Of a stretch of 41,895 bases of DNA, positions 16,636-25,429 are shown one piece after another. The stretch is from Deltaproteobacteria bacterium (GTDB lineage: Bacteria; Myxococcota_C; UBA6777). Positions within the stretch are counted from its first letter, which is position 1, and every line of letters begins with the position of its first letter. The stretch covers positions 1 through 41,895 of the forward strand of contig PCBK01000183.1 of the NCBI GenBank assembly GCA_002731275.1. Direction: 5' to 3'. The notes beneath the pieces are model-generated. The model made no database searches. It saw only the letters and a list, made by a program, of their open reading frames with translations, and was not told the origin of the DNA. Both the position numbers and the translations under genes were made by a program.

Positions 16636-18330
16636 TTACAGTGTTCGTCTTGAACGTCTCTTTTTTCTTCGTTGGCGGAGCTTTTGTTTTCTTCGACGTT
16701 GACGTCGTTTTCGTCTTCTGCGCAGACGTCTTCTCCTGCTCACTATGCGCCTTTTTCTGAGTTTTTGGCGCGTTACACGAGCTACACGACGACGCTTTCT
16801 TTGTTTTTTTGCGCGCATTTGTCGCAATTTTCTGCTTTGTTCGATGATGTATTTGCGTCGTACTTTCGCGTGCAGTTGCTCAGCTGTCTTGGGAAAACTG
16901 TAGCAATTGAAGACTCTTGCAGGTACTCGACCTCCGCACATGGGCGTCGGTTTGTTGTGCTTTTTCGAGTATGGTTTTTTGAGGTTCAGGCGTCCGATTT
17001 CGATGCGTCGGCGCATACCAGAGCCGGCATTGTGGACAAACTCAACCGTTCCGTCTGGGTAAATCCCCGAGACAATCCCGATATGTGTAAGAGGATCATC
17101 GTTGGACGTTCCATTATTGTTGGCATCCCAGCACTTGTCGAAGAATACGATATCTCCGAGTTTTGGCTTACGTCTCGTGCATTTTGAGGCGAAGTTGTGC
17201 TTGAGGTTGTACAGGATGATTTTGACGCCGTTTGTGTTCCAGTAGCGTGCATAACGACGGGGAGCAGGTTTTGCGAGGTCGATATTGAGCCCTTGGAAGA
17301 CAGACTCGATCAGGCCTGAACAGTCATAACGGCTATATACTTTCTGGACCTCACCTCGTTTGCCAAATCGCTTCTTGAGGGCTTTGACACGTTTTTTGTA
17401 GCTGAAACGAGCTGTTCCAAGAAAGGACAGCGCGAGCAAAACGACTCGCTGTCGCAGTGTCAGTCGTTTGTGATGTTTGGAGCCTGCACATCGAACTTGC
17501 AGGTTGTAGTCTTTGAAAGACAGGCGCATTGAGCCGATGCGCTTCTCCAGTTGCATGAGTGTGTATGCATTTTGTCGTACGACACGGCTTCTTTGTGGTG
17601 TGCGTTTGGGACGGTACCATTTGAAGGTCCGGTAAAATCGACTCATCCATGGTGTTTTGAAGCGATGACCGAGTTTGGCGTAGAGGCCATTTCGGAGAAG
17701 GGTGAGGTGAAGCCAACCTTTTCGTCGAAGCACACGGAGGTCTTTTCGTTTGACTGGACGTTTGCTGAGCGCTGACATTTGCGATTCGAGCTCGCCACAA
17801 TGTGCCACGACCGGGTAGGGGGTTGGCTTCCAGCGGTCCCATTTGGGATCATCATCGTTGTTGGTTTTTTTGCTCACGAGTACGCGCTTGCCACATTTGT
17901 ACCGGAGTCTGTATTTGCGAAGTCTCCGCCAACGTTTGCTGAATGCATCAAGTGCACGCTCGCGTTTTTTGATCAACTCGACATTGGAACGCTCCATGCG
18001 ATTGATCATGTGTTTGTTCCACGTTCGCCAGGATTTGTATCCTGGGAAATAGCGTTTGTTCATGAAGAAGTTGCGGTGACGCATGTGTCCAAACGGCATG
18101 TAGTGCTTGGCATAGATACCGTTGCGGAGCAGCTCAAGGTGCATCCAATCGAGCCCTCGCAGATCACCTCTTGTAAACTCTCTGTATCGTGCAATATTCC
18201 AGAGTTGATGGAGGCGTTGGCAGTCGATTTGTTGTCGTTTGATCGGTTTTCGCGCTTCGCTCAGTGTGGGGTGGGCAAAGAGACACAGCCCAATGAGAAC
18301 AAAACACGAAGCAAGTTGCTGTATGCGCAT
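16636..18330 (-). CDS. Exported protein: two YARHG domains, NlpC/P60 domain, Arg-rich tail
   Basis: The 564-residue product has a Sec signal (cut near SEA). Two related YARHG-type domains follow (about 40-105, LLRNGIYAKH; about 180-245, LLRNGLYAKLG). Residues about 295-480 are an NlpC/P60-like cell-wall hydrolase domain with the catalytic DCSG (Cys337) and LTHIGIVSG (His416), then a VEFVHNAG segment. The last 70 residues are almost entirely arginine and lysine, a tail that could bind anionic cell wall, DNA or a membrane. I infer a peptidoglycan endopeptidase or a related amidase. AAGGAG lies 7 bases before the ATG. It is transcribed away from the lipoprotein gene at 18628. Confidence 0.85.
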   Translation of the reverse strand: MRIQQLASCFVLIGLCLFAHPTLSEARKPIKRQQIDCQRLHQLWNIARYREFTRGDLRGLDWMHLELLRNGIYAKHYMPFGHMRHRNFFMNKRYFPGYKSWRTWNKHMINRMERSNVELIKKRERALDAFSKRWRRLRKYRLRYKCGKRVLVSKKTNNDDDPKWDRWKPTPYPVVAHCGELESQMSALSKRPVKRKDLRVLRRKGWLHLTLLRNGLYAKLGHRFKTPWMSRFYRTFKWYRPKRTPQRSRVVRQNAYTLMQLEKRIGSMRLSFKDYNLQVRCAGSKHHKRLTLRQRVVLLALSFLGTARFSYKKRVKALKKRFGKRGEVQKVYSRYDCSGLIESVFQGLNIDLAKPAPRRYARYWNTNGVKIILYNLKHNFASKCTRRKPKLGDIVFFDKCWDANNNGTSNDDPLTHIGIVSGIYPDGTVEFVHNAGSGMRRRIEIGRLNLKKPYSKKHNKPTPMCGGRVPARVFNCYSFPKTAEQLHAKVRRKYIIEQSRKLRQMRAKKQRKRRRVARVTRQKLRKRRIVSRRRRLRRRRKRRQRRRKQKLRQRRKKRRSRRTL

Positions 18331-18627
18331 ATGTTTTCTCCTTCTGCTTGGCCACTATCATAGATCGTAGGAGAGCGGAAGGCAAACTATCTGCACACAT
18401 CTCCTCTGAACTCTTGGACGTTTATGAGTGAAGTTTGGTTGACATCTGGACAAACACTTGACGGATGTCCTTTTTTGATCTCATATGCGACCTGAGTCAA
18501 AGGTTTTTCACCTTTCGCAAATAAGTTGTGAGACGAATGGAGCATATATGTCATCAAAATGATGACACCTCTCGTCAATATGAGCTCCACGTATTTCCTC
18601 ATACTTCATTGAAAAAGGGCTTATTGT
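18331..18627. other. Divergent promoter region, gene-free
   Basis: This gap of 297 bases separates the leftward NlpC/P60 gene from the rightward lipoprotein gene. It holds the perfect dyad at 18549-18567. A 71-codon leftward frame at 18387-18602 has a hydrophobic start but no good ribosome site, and I do not call it. No RNA gene is seen. Confidence 0.5.
18549..18567. promoter_or_regulatory. Perfect 8-bp dyad, candidate operator
   Basis: TGTCATCA (18549-18556) and TGATGACA (18560-18567) form a perfect inverted repeat around AAA, 61 bases upstream of the ATG at 18628 and in the divergent gap. The length and symmetry fit a homodimeric repressor site; no U-tract follows, so a terminator is less likely. 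The regulator is unknown. Confidence 0.4.
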
Positions 18628-20997
18628 ATGTTTTTACGTCATCTTCGAATGAGTTATTTGTCAGTCTTTGCGTTCTCTTTCTTTTTATTGGTCAGTAGCC
18701 TGAGCAACGTCGCTTGTCGTCCTACTGGCAACAATAACAACAACAACGAACAATCAACAAACAACGAGAACACCGATAATGACGGTGGGCAAACCAACCC
18801 CGAAAAAAGCACGGGTGACAAGAAGCAGGTCAAATTGACCGGGATTCCGGCAATGAGAGATCCTGCCTCCTCCAATCGTCCTGCAGAGGACGATGTCGTC
18901 CAGATCAAGGGTGTCGTCGTCACATCACAGATGTTTACAGTCTCCGCGACCACTGGTCTGCAGGGTTTCTTTGTTTCTGATCCCGGATTTCCTGCGAAGT
19001 ATGGTGGGATGATGGTCGTCGTCGAGAAAGAGTTCTCCGAAAAACTCGAAATTGGTGACGTGATCAATATCGAAGGTGTGTACAAGGAGTACTTTGGAAA
19101 CTCCCAAATTGACGCGCAATCAACACTTGGTGGTCTGGTCTCCAAAACAGGCACCAACAAAAAGGCGGACATCAAAGCGACTCTCATCACACCCGCAGAT
19201 ATTCCTGGTACGCCTGCCGATATCAGCAAGCCCAACGAGTCAAAAGCTGAGCCTTATGAGGGAATGTACGTCGAACTCAAAGACGTCACAGTCTCCAAAG
19301 ATGCCGATAACTACGGTGTCTTTGAGTTGGAAGGTGGCGTCGTCGTCGATGACACCTTCTTCAAAGGATTCAAACCCAAGAAAGGTGACAAAATCGCGTT
19401 TATTCGTGGTGTTGTCCAATACGCGTATGACCTGTACCGTGTTCTTCCCCTCAACGCCTCGGATATCGATGGCGCGACAGCAGAGTGTGCGGCTGATGCT
19501 GATTGTGGAACAGGTCGAAAATGTGATACAGACGCCGGAAGCTGTAAGTACATTGTATGTGGAGCAGATGCCGATTGTAAAACAGGTGAGAAGTGCATCA
19601 CTGAGACCCAACGCTGTGAAAAACCACAACAAACACTCACTATTGTTGACATTCAAGACCCCAACTCCAGCAAACATCCATCCAAAGGTGACGCTATCGA
19701 AGTCAAGGGCGCGATTGTGATTTCGCAAATGTTCGACGCAGCATCTACTTTGAAAGGCTTCTTCGTCTCTGATCCTTCCTTCCCCGCCAAATATGGTGCT
19801 GTGATGGTTGTGGTTGACAAGGACTTTGCTGAGACACTCGCGATTGGTGACGAAGTCGATATCGTCGGTCGCGCTGATGAATACTACTTCAACACACAGA
19901 TCGCAGCACGTGCCGCGCAAAACGGAAAGATCACCAAAACCGGAAACAACAAACTCGCAGACATCAAGCCTGTGACTGTGACGGCCGCTGATGTTCCAGG
20001 TGCGCCCAAGGATAAAACAGACCCCGAGACTTCGGCGACTGAGCCCTACGAAGGGATGTTGGTCGAGTTGAAAAACATCAAGGTCGCAAAGGAAGCCGAC
20101 CAGTACGGTGTGATCGAGCTTGAAGGTGGTGTCATTGTCGATGATACGCTCTTCAAGGGATATGCGCCCAAGGTTGGCGATACCATCGCGTTTATTCGTG
20201 GTGTGATTCAATACTCCTATGACGTCTACCGTATCCTGCCTCGCTCAGACAAAGATATTGATGGTGCGAAACCACCCTGTGCCAAAGATGAAGATTGTGC
20301 GTCTGGTGAGACTTGCAACACTTCGACAGGTGTATGCGTTGGCCCACCGAAGACATACTCTGTGAAGGACCTGCAAGATCCAACATCCACCAACTACGCG
20401 GCCAAAGGGACAGCTGTTGAAATCAAAGGTGTGATCGTAACATCTGAGCTGTTCGACGTCTCTTCGACACTCAAAGGTTTTTATGTCGCTGATCCTGGCT
20501 TTGCTGGGAAATACAGTGGCGTGATGGTCGTTGTGGACAGCACCTTCTCCGAAACGCTCGCGATTGGTGATGAAGTCGATATCGTTGGTCGTTCTGATGA
20601 GTACTTCAACAACACCCAATTGGTCGCACGAGCTACACAAAGCGGAAAAGTGACCAAGACAGGTAACAACAAAGTCGCCGACATCAAATACACAGCTGTC
20701 AATGCAGCCGATCTTCAATCGACACCTGACGACAAAACAGATCCAGACAAGACCAAAACAGAACCTTATGAAGGCGTTCTCATCGAGTTGAAGAACGTTA
20801 CTGTTGAAGAAGAAGCCGATCAGTACGGAGTCTGGAAGTTGTCCGGTGGGATTGTTGTTGATGACAACCTGTTCAAAGGCTACAAGCCCACAAAGGGCGA
20901 CAAGCTCGAATATGTCCGCGGTGTCATCTTCTACTCTTATGATCTCTACCGCTTGTTGCCACGTTCGGCAGCTGACATCAAAGCTGCCACACCCTAA
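18628..20997 (+). CDS. Lipoprotein with three OB-fold-like repeats
   Basis: The 789-residue product has a signal ending at VAC (Cys30), so it is probably lipidated, followed by an Asn/Asp-rich spacer. Three repeats of about 210 residues (about 85-281, 338-548, 575-788) share the order IKGVVVTSQ, FxVSDPxFxxKY, IGDxVDIVG, YEGMxVEL and a final LYRVLP-like end. The first half of each looks like the OB-fold found in surface and nuclease-associated proteins. Short Cys-rich linkers (about 285-335 and 550-571) carry CxxDxDCxxGxxC repeats, also seen in Myxococcota surface proteins. No catalytic motif is seen. AAAGGG precedes the ATG by 9 bases; ATG 18649 is a weaker alternative. Confidence 0.85.
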   Translation: MFLRHLRMSYLSVFAFSFFLLVSSLSNVACRPTGNNNNNNEQSTNNENTDNDGGQTNPEKSTGDKKQVKLTGIPAMRDPASSNRPAEDDVVQIKGVVVTSQMFTVSATTGLQGFFVSDPGFPAKYGGMMVVVEKEFSEKLEIGDVINIEGVYKEYFGNSQIDAQSTLGGLVSKTGTNKKADIKATLITPADIPGTPADISKPNESKAEPYEGMYVELKDVTVSKDADNYGVFELEGGVVVDDTFFKGFKPKKGDKIAFIRGVVQYAYDLYRVLPLNASDIDGATAECAADADCGTGRKCDTDAGSCKYIVCGADADCKTGEKCITETQRCEKPQQTLTIVDIQDPNSSKHPSKGDAIEVKGAIVISQMFDAASTLKGFFVSDPSFPAKYGAVMVVVDKDFAETLAIGDEVDIVGRADEYYFNTQIAARAAQNGKITKTGNNKLADIKPVTVTAADVPGAPKDKTDPETSATEPYEGMLVELKNIKVAKEADQYGVIELEGGVIVDDTLFKGYAPKVGDTIAFIRGVIQYSYDVYRILPRSDKDIDGAKPPCAKDEDCASGETCNTSTGVCVGPPKTYSVKDLQDPTSTNYAAKGTAVEIKGVIVTSELFDVSSTLKGFYVADPGFAGKYSGVMVVVDSTFSETLAIGDEVDIVGRSDEYFNNTQLVARATQSGKVTKTGNNKVADIKYTAVNAADLQSTPDDKTDPDKTKTEPYEGVLIELKNVTVEEEADQYGVWKLSGGIVVDDNLFKGYKPTKGDKLEYVRGVIFYSYDLYRLLPRSAADIKAATP

Positions 20998-21129
20998 TCC
21001 TTTCTCTCACTCCCTCACTTCCTCCTGTTCAAACCCAAGTACGACCACTTTTTGACAATCCCTTCTCTCTGTTGGTATGCAGATGGTTCGTCACGAACTT
21101 TCTTTTCCATCCACGATAGAGGTGCGCGT

Positions 21130-21873
21130 ATGTGGTTAACCTCCTCCATATTGTCACAGGCAGGTTTTTCAAAACACGGCTTTACCACCCGCAAAGGAGG
21201 CGTCAGCGAAGGCGACTTTGCTTCCTGGAACTTTTCGACGTCAACAGGGGACGCTGCTGCCTGCGTTGAGAAAAATTATGCTATCCTTGCCGAGCACATG
21301 GGGGTATCACTTGATGCATTGTTTACTGTCCATCAAGTCCACTCCGATGAGATCGTCGTGGTCGATGAACAGACAACGTCAACAAGTGCGATCAAAGCTG
21401 ACGCGTTGTTGTGTTTGCGAGCTGACACGTTGATCGGGGTCAAGACCGCGGATTGTGTTCCTGTGTTGATGGCTGATCCCGGTTCCGGCGTCGTTGCAGC
21501 GATTCACGCGGGGTGGCGTGGCGTTGTCTCAAGGATTGTCCCGAAAACACTCTCCTTGATGAGAGAGTACGTCCCCAATGCGAAGCCTGTTGTCGTTATC
21601 GGTCCTCATATCCGAGAGGATGCATTTCAGGTGGGAGCAGAGGTTGCGGCGCAGTTTCCAGGATATCACAAAGATGACCCTTCAGAAGAGGGGAAGTATC
21701 TTGTCGATTTGGTTGGGGTTCTTCGTGAACAGCTTGAGGCGTCAGGGAGCCCGTACGAGGGACTTGATATTGTGGAGGGTTGCACCCTGACAGATCCAGA
21801 ACATCGGTTTTTTTCTCATCGAAGAAGTGGTGGGCGTTGTGGTCGGATGTTCAACTTCATCATGAGTCGCTGA
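21130..21873 (+). CDS. pgeF: PgeF, peptidoglycan editing factor (laccase-domain/YfiH family)
   Basis: This is a cytoplasmic YfiH/DUF152 protein of about 247 residues. Family members have purine-nucleoside phosphorylase or adenosine deaminase activity in vitro and in E. coli prevent misincorporation of amino acids in cell-wall precursors. The zinc-site motifs are present in order: VHQVHSD, KTADCVPVLM, HAGWRG with the metal-binding His and Cys, a conserved GPHIRE, and a final GGRCGRM. I chose ATG 21130 because AGAGG lies 7 bases upstream and the product then begins as family members do; the open frame reaches back to ATG 21052 with no site. A 13-bp hairpin lies 53 bases past the stop. Confidence 0.9.
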   Translation: MWLTSSILSQAGFSKHGFTTRKGGVSEGDFASWNFSTSTGDAAACVEKNYAILAEHMGVSLDALFTVHQVHSDEIVVVDEQTTSTSAIKADALLCLRADTLIGVKTADCVPVLMADPGSGVVAAIHAGWRGVVSRIVPKTLSLMREYVPNAKPVVVIGPHIREDAFQVGAEVAAQFPGYHKDDPSEEGKYLVDLVGVLREQLEASGSPYEGLDIVEGCTLTDPEHRFFSHRRSGGRCGRMFNFIMSR

Positions 21874-21925
21874 ATAGAACGGGGTCTTGTCGCGTCAAAG
21901 AAAACGATGTTGAAGTCCTGTAAAG

Positions 21926-21956
21926 TCCCGACAAAAGGTTGCGCCTTTTGTCGGGA
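21926..21956. terminator. 13-bp perfect hairpin downstream of pgeF
   Basis: TCCCGACAAAAGG (21926-21938) and CCTTTTGTCGGGA (21944-21956) pair perfectly around the loop TTGCG. It sits between pgeF and the next rightward gene. No U-tract follows on either strand, so it may be a factor-dependent terminator, an mRNA-end stabiliser or a protein-binding site rather than a classical intrinsic terminator. Confidence 0.55.
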
Positions 21957-22039
21957 TGGTCTATGATAGGCCGGTCAGTCTGTTCACAAATTGAACATGA
22001 AATATAGGTTCCAAACCGAGCCCATGGGAGGTAACGCGG

Positions 22040-22519
22040 ATGTTCCGAGCTCGTTTGTCGTGGTTGCTTGTGGTGTGCTTTTCTGTGGGGTTGCTCTTCA
22101 CGGGTACACAAAGTGTAGATGCGAAACGTTCTTGTAAGAGAAAGAGAAGACGTTGTTTGTACAAATGTGCGCGAAAATCTCGTCGAAATGCGAAGAGATG
22201 TCGAAGAAAATCACTTCGACAACGTAGACGTTGTATCCGCATTGCCCATCGTGCTGGGCGCAAGTGTGTAAAAAAATCATCTTGTCCACAAGCCGAAGAG
22301 TGCTACAAAAAGTGTAACCAAACAGCCAGTCCTGTGGCTTGTTTTGCCAAGAAGGGCTGTGCAAATCAGCGCGCTGCTTGTTATGCTTCTTGCCAAATCC
22401 CCATTGGGCAAACTTTGAAACAATGCCTTGATAACACAAAGGCGGCACTTGATGGCTGCAAAAAGTCAGCATCTGATTACCAAGTCTCCTGCCAAAATAG
22501 TTGCCCCACCTGCTCCTGA
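22040..22519 (+). CDS. Small secreted Cys/Arg-rich protein
   Basis: The 159-residue product has a Sec signal peptide with a likely cut after SVDA. The mature part holds about 18 cysteines; the first 50 residues are dominated by arginine and lysine between regularly spaced cysteines, and the second half has CxxxC and CxxxxxC pairs ending in CPTCS. It resembles the exported protein at 3305-4027 in layout. I do not recognise the family and see no enzyme motif. GGGAGG lies 8 bases before the ATG. It is followed after 7 bases by another exported protein, so the two are probably co-transcribed. Confidence 0.8.
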   Translation: MFRARLSWLLVVCFSVGLLFTGTQSVDAKRSCKRKRRRCLYKCARKSRRNAKRCRRKSLRQRRRCIRIAHRAGRKCVKKSSCPQAEECYKKCNQTASPVACFAKKGCANQRAACYASCQIPIGQTLKQCLDNTKAALDGCKKSASDYQVSCQNSCPTCS

Positions 22520-22526
22520 TAGCTCT

Positions 22527-22913
22527 GTGAAATCGCTGCAACGCTCTATCTTTCCCCTCTTTCTTCTCCTACTCTCAATACCCTCCTATACATCTGCAAC
22601 ACCTTCGCGGTCACAAGTGGACGTTGTTGTTTGGATGATCTCGAAGCGATGGACTCCATCACTGCGTAGCCTTTTGATCAAAAAGGGAATGGAGCGTGCG
22701 ATTCTATCGTATCTCTCGAAAACGCCTGCTGTGAACAAATTGTGTAAACAGCGATGTCAAACCTTTGCAAAAGGGCGAGCTGTTCAATATGTCCATAGTT
22801 ATCGTGTGATGTCAGAACATCTGGCGACTCGAAAATATCGTCTCTCACTGCGGGTGAGTGTCGAAGCGCAGTGGCTTATCCGTGACCTGAAAAAAGCAGG
22901 GATGCTTCGCTAG
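22527..22913 (+). CDS. Small exported protein of unknown function
   Basis: From GTG at 22527 the product is 128 residues and begins with an excellent signal peptide: a short basic start, a run of leucines, and a likely cut after TSA. The frame is open back to 22428, but that start would overlap the previous gene by 92 bases and bury the signal peptide 33 residues in, so I reject it. No ribosome site is visible, which fits coupling to the gene ending 7 bases upstream. The mature part has one CKQRC pair and a C-terminal strand-helix pattern (RLSLRVSVEAQWLIRDLKKAG) that recalls small periplasmic domains of the LPP20/FlgT-N kind, a weak resemblance only. Confidence 0.65.
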   Translation: MKSLQRSIFPLFLLLLSIPSYTSATPSRSQVDVVVWMISKRWTPSLRSLLIKKGMERAILSYLSKTPAVNKLCKQRCQTFAKGRAVQYVHSYRVMSEHLATRKYRLSLRVSVEAQWLIRDLKKAGMLR

Positions 22914-23050
22914 AGACTTCCTTTCCCATGTGTATTCAGGGGATTGTCTGAGGGCGCTCTTGCGGACTTTCTCATGGGGGACTATCTTCATGGTTACAGA
23001 CATCAGCATCCACCGGATGATGTTTCCATCCAACTTACGGAGAACCTGAC

Positions 23051-25396
23051 ATGCGCCTATTTGCTCTCTGGTCTTTGTTTCTCGGCATTTGCTGCCAGAT
23101 CGTACCGCTGACCGCCCACGCATCAGACAAGAAGGACGATTCGCAAAGGGTGTGGATTCGGTTGACCGTAAAAAGTGCTGATATCTGGCCAGTTCGGGCC
23201 AATGGTAGTTGTTGGGACCAATGTTGGGAGACGCCAAAGGTTCCCCCAAGGGAGCTTAAACCTTATGCGTGGTATCTCAAGTTTCCTGGGTTCAAAAAGG
23301 CGATGAAAGGGTGGATGGTTCCCGATGTCAAAGCGGTCGTGAGGGTTGGGAAGCAGGTCATCGAGCTGTCCGTACAAAATAACCAATTACAACCCAAGTG
23401 GAATGTCACCCGTGTGATCCGTGTGGGGCCACGAGATTCTTTCTCCGTGGAGGTGTTGGACGTCGACTCTTTTGGGAGCGAACGTATTGGGTTGTATACT
23501 TCGAAGACACTTCCCTCTGCGCTCTGGAAAGGGGGAGCGCTCACACTTCGTAAATTTGGGCAGGTCGAGAACTTTACGCTCTCAAGCTCGCTAATATCCG
23601 CAAGAAAACCTGTGCCTGGGCTTGACCTGACACCCCCGAAACAACCCAAGATACCTACACCCTCTGGCAAACAACCTCCCAAAAAAGTGATTGTTCCACC
23701 CATTCGGGTGGTGCCTCCCAAACAACCCACACCAAAAGTTCCTGTGCGAAATATACCATCTAAACGGCGTGTGCCACCAGCCTCTCCGCGAAAAGTAACG
23801 AAGAAGGTTGTGAAGAAGCCATCTGTGAAGAAGCCATCTGTGAAGAAGGTGATCAAGCGTGACTTGGGTGAGAAGGTTGTCTACAGGGTTCGTATTCACC
23901 GCGCGGATATCTGGCCTGTAAAGAAAAACGGTGTGTGTTGGGATTACTGTTGGTGGAAAACTGCTGGAATGCCGACTCGTGGGATGCCTCACTTTCAAGA
24001 GTACCTCAAGTCAAAAGTCTTTCGTTCGACGATTACAGGGAATGGGGCTCCTGATGTGTGGGCGTCTGTGCAATTTGGTTCCAAGACCTACCAAGTCAAA
24101 TTGATCAACAACAGTATCCAACCTGTGTGGAATCGGACCTTTTTGGTGGAGACCTATACAAAAGAACCGCTCACCATCAAGGTCTTCGATAAAGATACCT
24201 TTGACTCCGAGCTGATCGGTGAGAAGACGTGGAAGGTGATCCCGGCTTCATGGTCCAAGTCCAAAAAGCAGGTCATCTTGGGACCATTTGGGCAGGTTGA
24301 GCGGCTCGTCGTGTCGTTCGAGAAGTTACGTCGTGTGACACGCAAAACACCGGTGTTTCCAAAAACTGTGATTCCTCCAGGGGTACAATTTGTGAAGGTG
24401 ACTGTCGTAAAGGCCAAGTTGTGGCCTGTCACAAAGTCTGGCGGATGTTGGGATACATGTGCGACGATGTCGATACCACCGTTACCACCTCGTGGTTTAC
24501 AAGAGGAAGGCTACTACAAACAAAGCAAATCTTTTCAAAAGATGGCAAAAGGCTCACAAGCACCCGATGTGCGCGTAAAGATCAAGCTTGGAAGATATGA
24601 TGTTTATGTGACACCAACGATCAATGACAACATTGCTCCTGCTTGGAATGCGTCACATGTGTTTCGTATTCGTGGGAATGAGTCGCTATTTGTCGAGGTC
24701 AGTGATGACGACGAGAACATCGCGCATGATTTTTTGAGCACGTATCGTTCGACAAAGGCGCTGGTAGGGCAATTTTCACAAAACGTTATGGGGACGTACT
24801 CTTCTCCATATTTACCTCCTCAGATGTTCCGTGGTGGGCGTTTGATTTTGCGTTCATTTGGTCAGGTTGAGTATCTTGAGTTAAAAGTGGAGCTGTTGCA
24901 AAAGGCGAAGACAAAGCCGGGATGTGATGGTGTGTATCGTGTCCGTGTGGCTGAGGTTGCGCTGATGAACAAGCGTGCAGACGGAAAAGACTGGCATGCT
25001 GGCGTTGGTTCCATGACGAAACCTTCTCCGTATGCGATTTTGAAAATAGGTGGGCATCGATTGGAAACAGCCGTAGCCTACAAGAGTTTACGCGCTGTGT
25101 ACCAGGACAGTAAGCTGATCCCAATTCGCGCAAACATGCCCATGACGTTAGAGATAAGGGATTACACGATGGGGCTCAATTTGTCGCTGGATCGAAAGAT
25201 CAGCATTCCTTTTTTGCCGATCAGGATTGGGTTGGGGATGAAGAAAGAGTCTGGCTCGAAGGTGGTGGGGCAGACAGCGTTTCTGTCGACTTGTGATGTG
25301 ATCAAAAAAGCAAAGCAGGGAGTCGTGAGGCTTAAATCGTTCGGGAGGTTGAAGTCCGTGGTCTTGTTCTTTGATAAAGTCTCCACTACACCTTGA
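23051..25396 (+). CDS. Exported protein with four C2-like repeats
   Basis: The 781-residue product has a Sec signal cut near AHA. Four related beta-rich repeats lie at about 33-185, 278-430, 448-620 and 628-775. Each of the first three opens with ADIWPV-like sequence, then a Cys-containing insert (CWDxCW or CWDTC), then PDV before a strand, and an acidic loop like LDVDSFGSERIG, typical of calcium-binding C2 domains; each of the four ends with a FGQVE-like strand. The fourth has lost most acidic residues and the Cys insert. A Pro/Lys-rich linker (about 190-275) has repeated VKKPS units. A membrane- or calcium-binding surface role is inference. GGAG precedes the ATG by 8 bases. Confidence 0.85.
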   Translation: MRLFALWSLFLGICCQIVPLTAHASDKKDDSQRVWIRLTVKSADIWPVRANGSCWDQCWETPKVPPRELKPYAWYLKFPGFKKAMKGWMVPDVKAVVRVGKQVIELSVQNNQLQPKWNVTRVIRVGPRDSFSVEVLDVDSFGSERIGLYTSKTLPSALWKGGALTLRKFGQVENFTLSSSLISARKPVPGLDLTPPKQPKIPTPSGKQPPKKVIVPPIRVVPPKQPTPKVPVRNIPSKRRVPPASPRKVTKKVVKKPSVKKPSVKKVIKRDLGEKVVYRVRIHRADIWPVKKNGVCWDYCWWKTAGMPTRGMPHFQEYLKSKVFRSTITGNGAPDVWASVQFGSKTYQVKLINNSIQPVWNRTFLVETYTKEPLTIKVFDKDTFDSELIGEKTWKVIPASWSKSKKQVILGPFGQVERLVVSFEKLRRVTRKTPVFPKTVIPPGVQFVKVTVVKAKLWPVTKSGGCWDTCATMSIPPLPPRGLQEEGYYKQSKSFQKMAKGSQAPDVRVKIKLGRYDVYVTPTINDNIAPAWNASHVFRIRGNESLFVEVSDDDENIAHDFLSTYRSTKALVGQFSQNVMGTYSSPYLPPQMFRGGRLILRSFGQVEYLELKVELLQKAKTKPGCDGVYRVRVAEVALMNKRADGKDWHAGVGSMTKPSPYAILKIGGHRLETAVAYKSLRAVYQDSKLIPIRANMPMTLEIRDYTMGLNLSLDRKISIPFLPIRIGLGMKKESGSKVVGQTAFLSTCDVIKKAKQGVVRLKSFGRLKSVVLFFDKVSTTP

Positions 25397-25429
25397 TGAA
25401 AGTCGTGGGGGCATTCGTACAGAACACCG

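Noticed and set aside
18387-18602. 71-codon leftward frame with a hydrophobic start in the divergent gap
   Set aside because: It lacks a clear ribosome site, contains the perfect dyad and has no recognisable domain. A small secreted protein cannot be excluded.
19240-20211. 323-codon leftward frame opposite the OB-repeat lipoprotein
   Set aside because: It is the antisense shadow of the repeated, well-supported lipoprotein frame and has no ribosome site.
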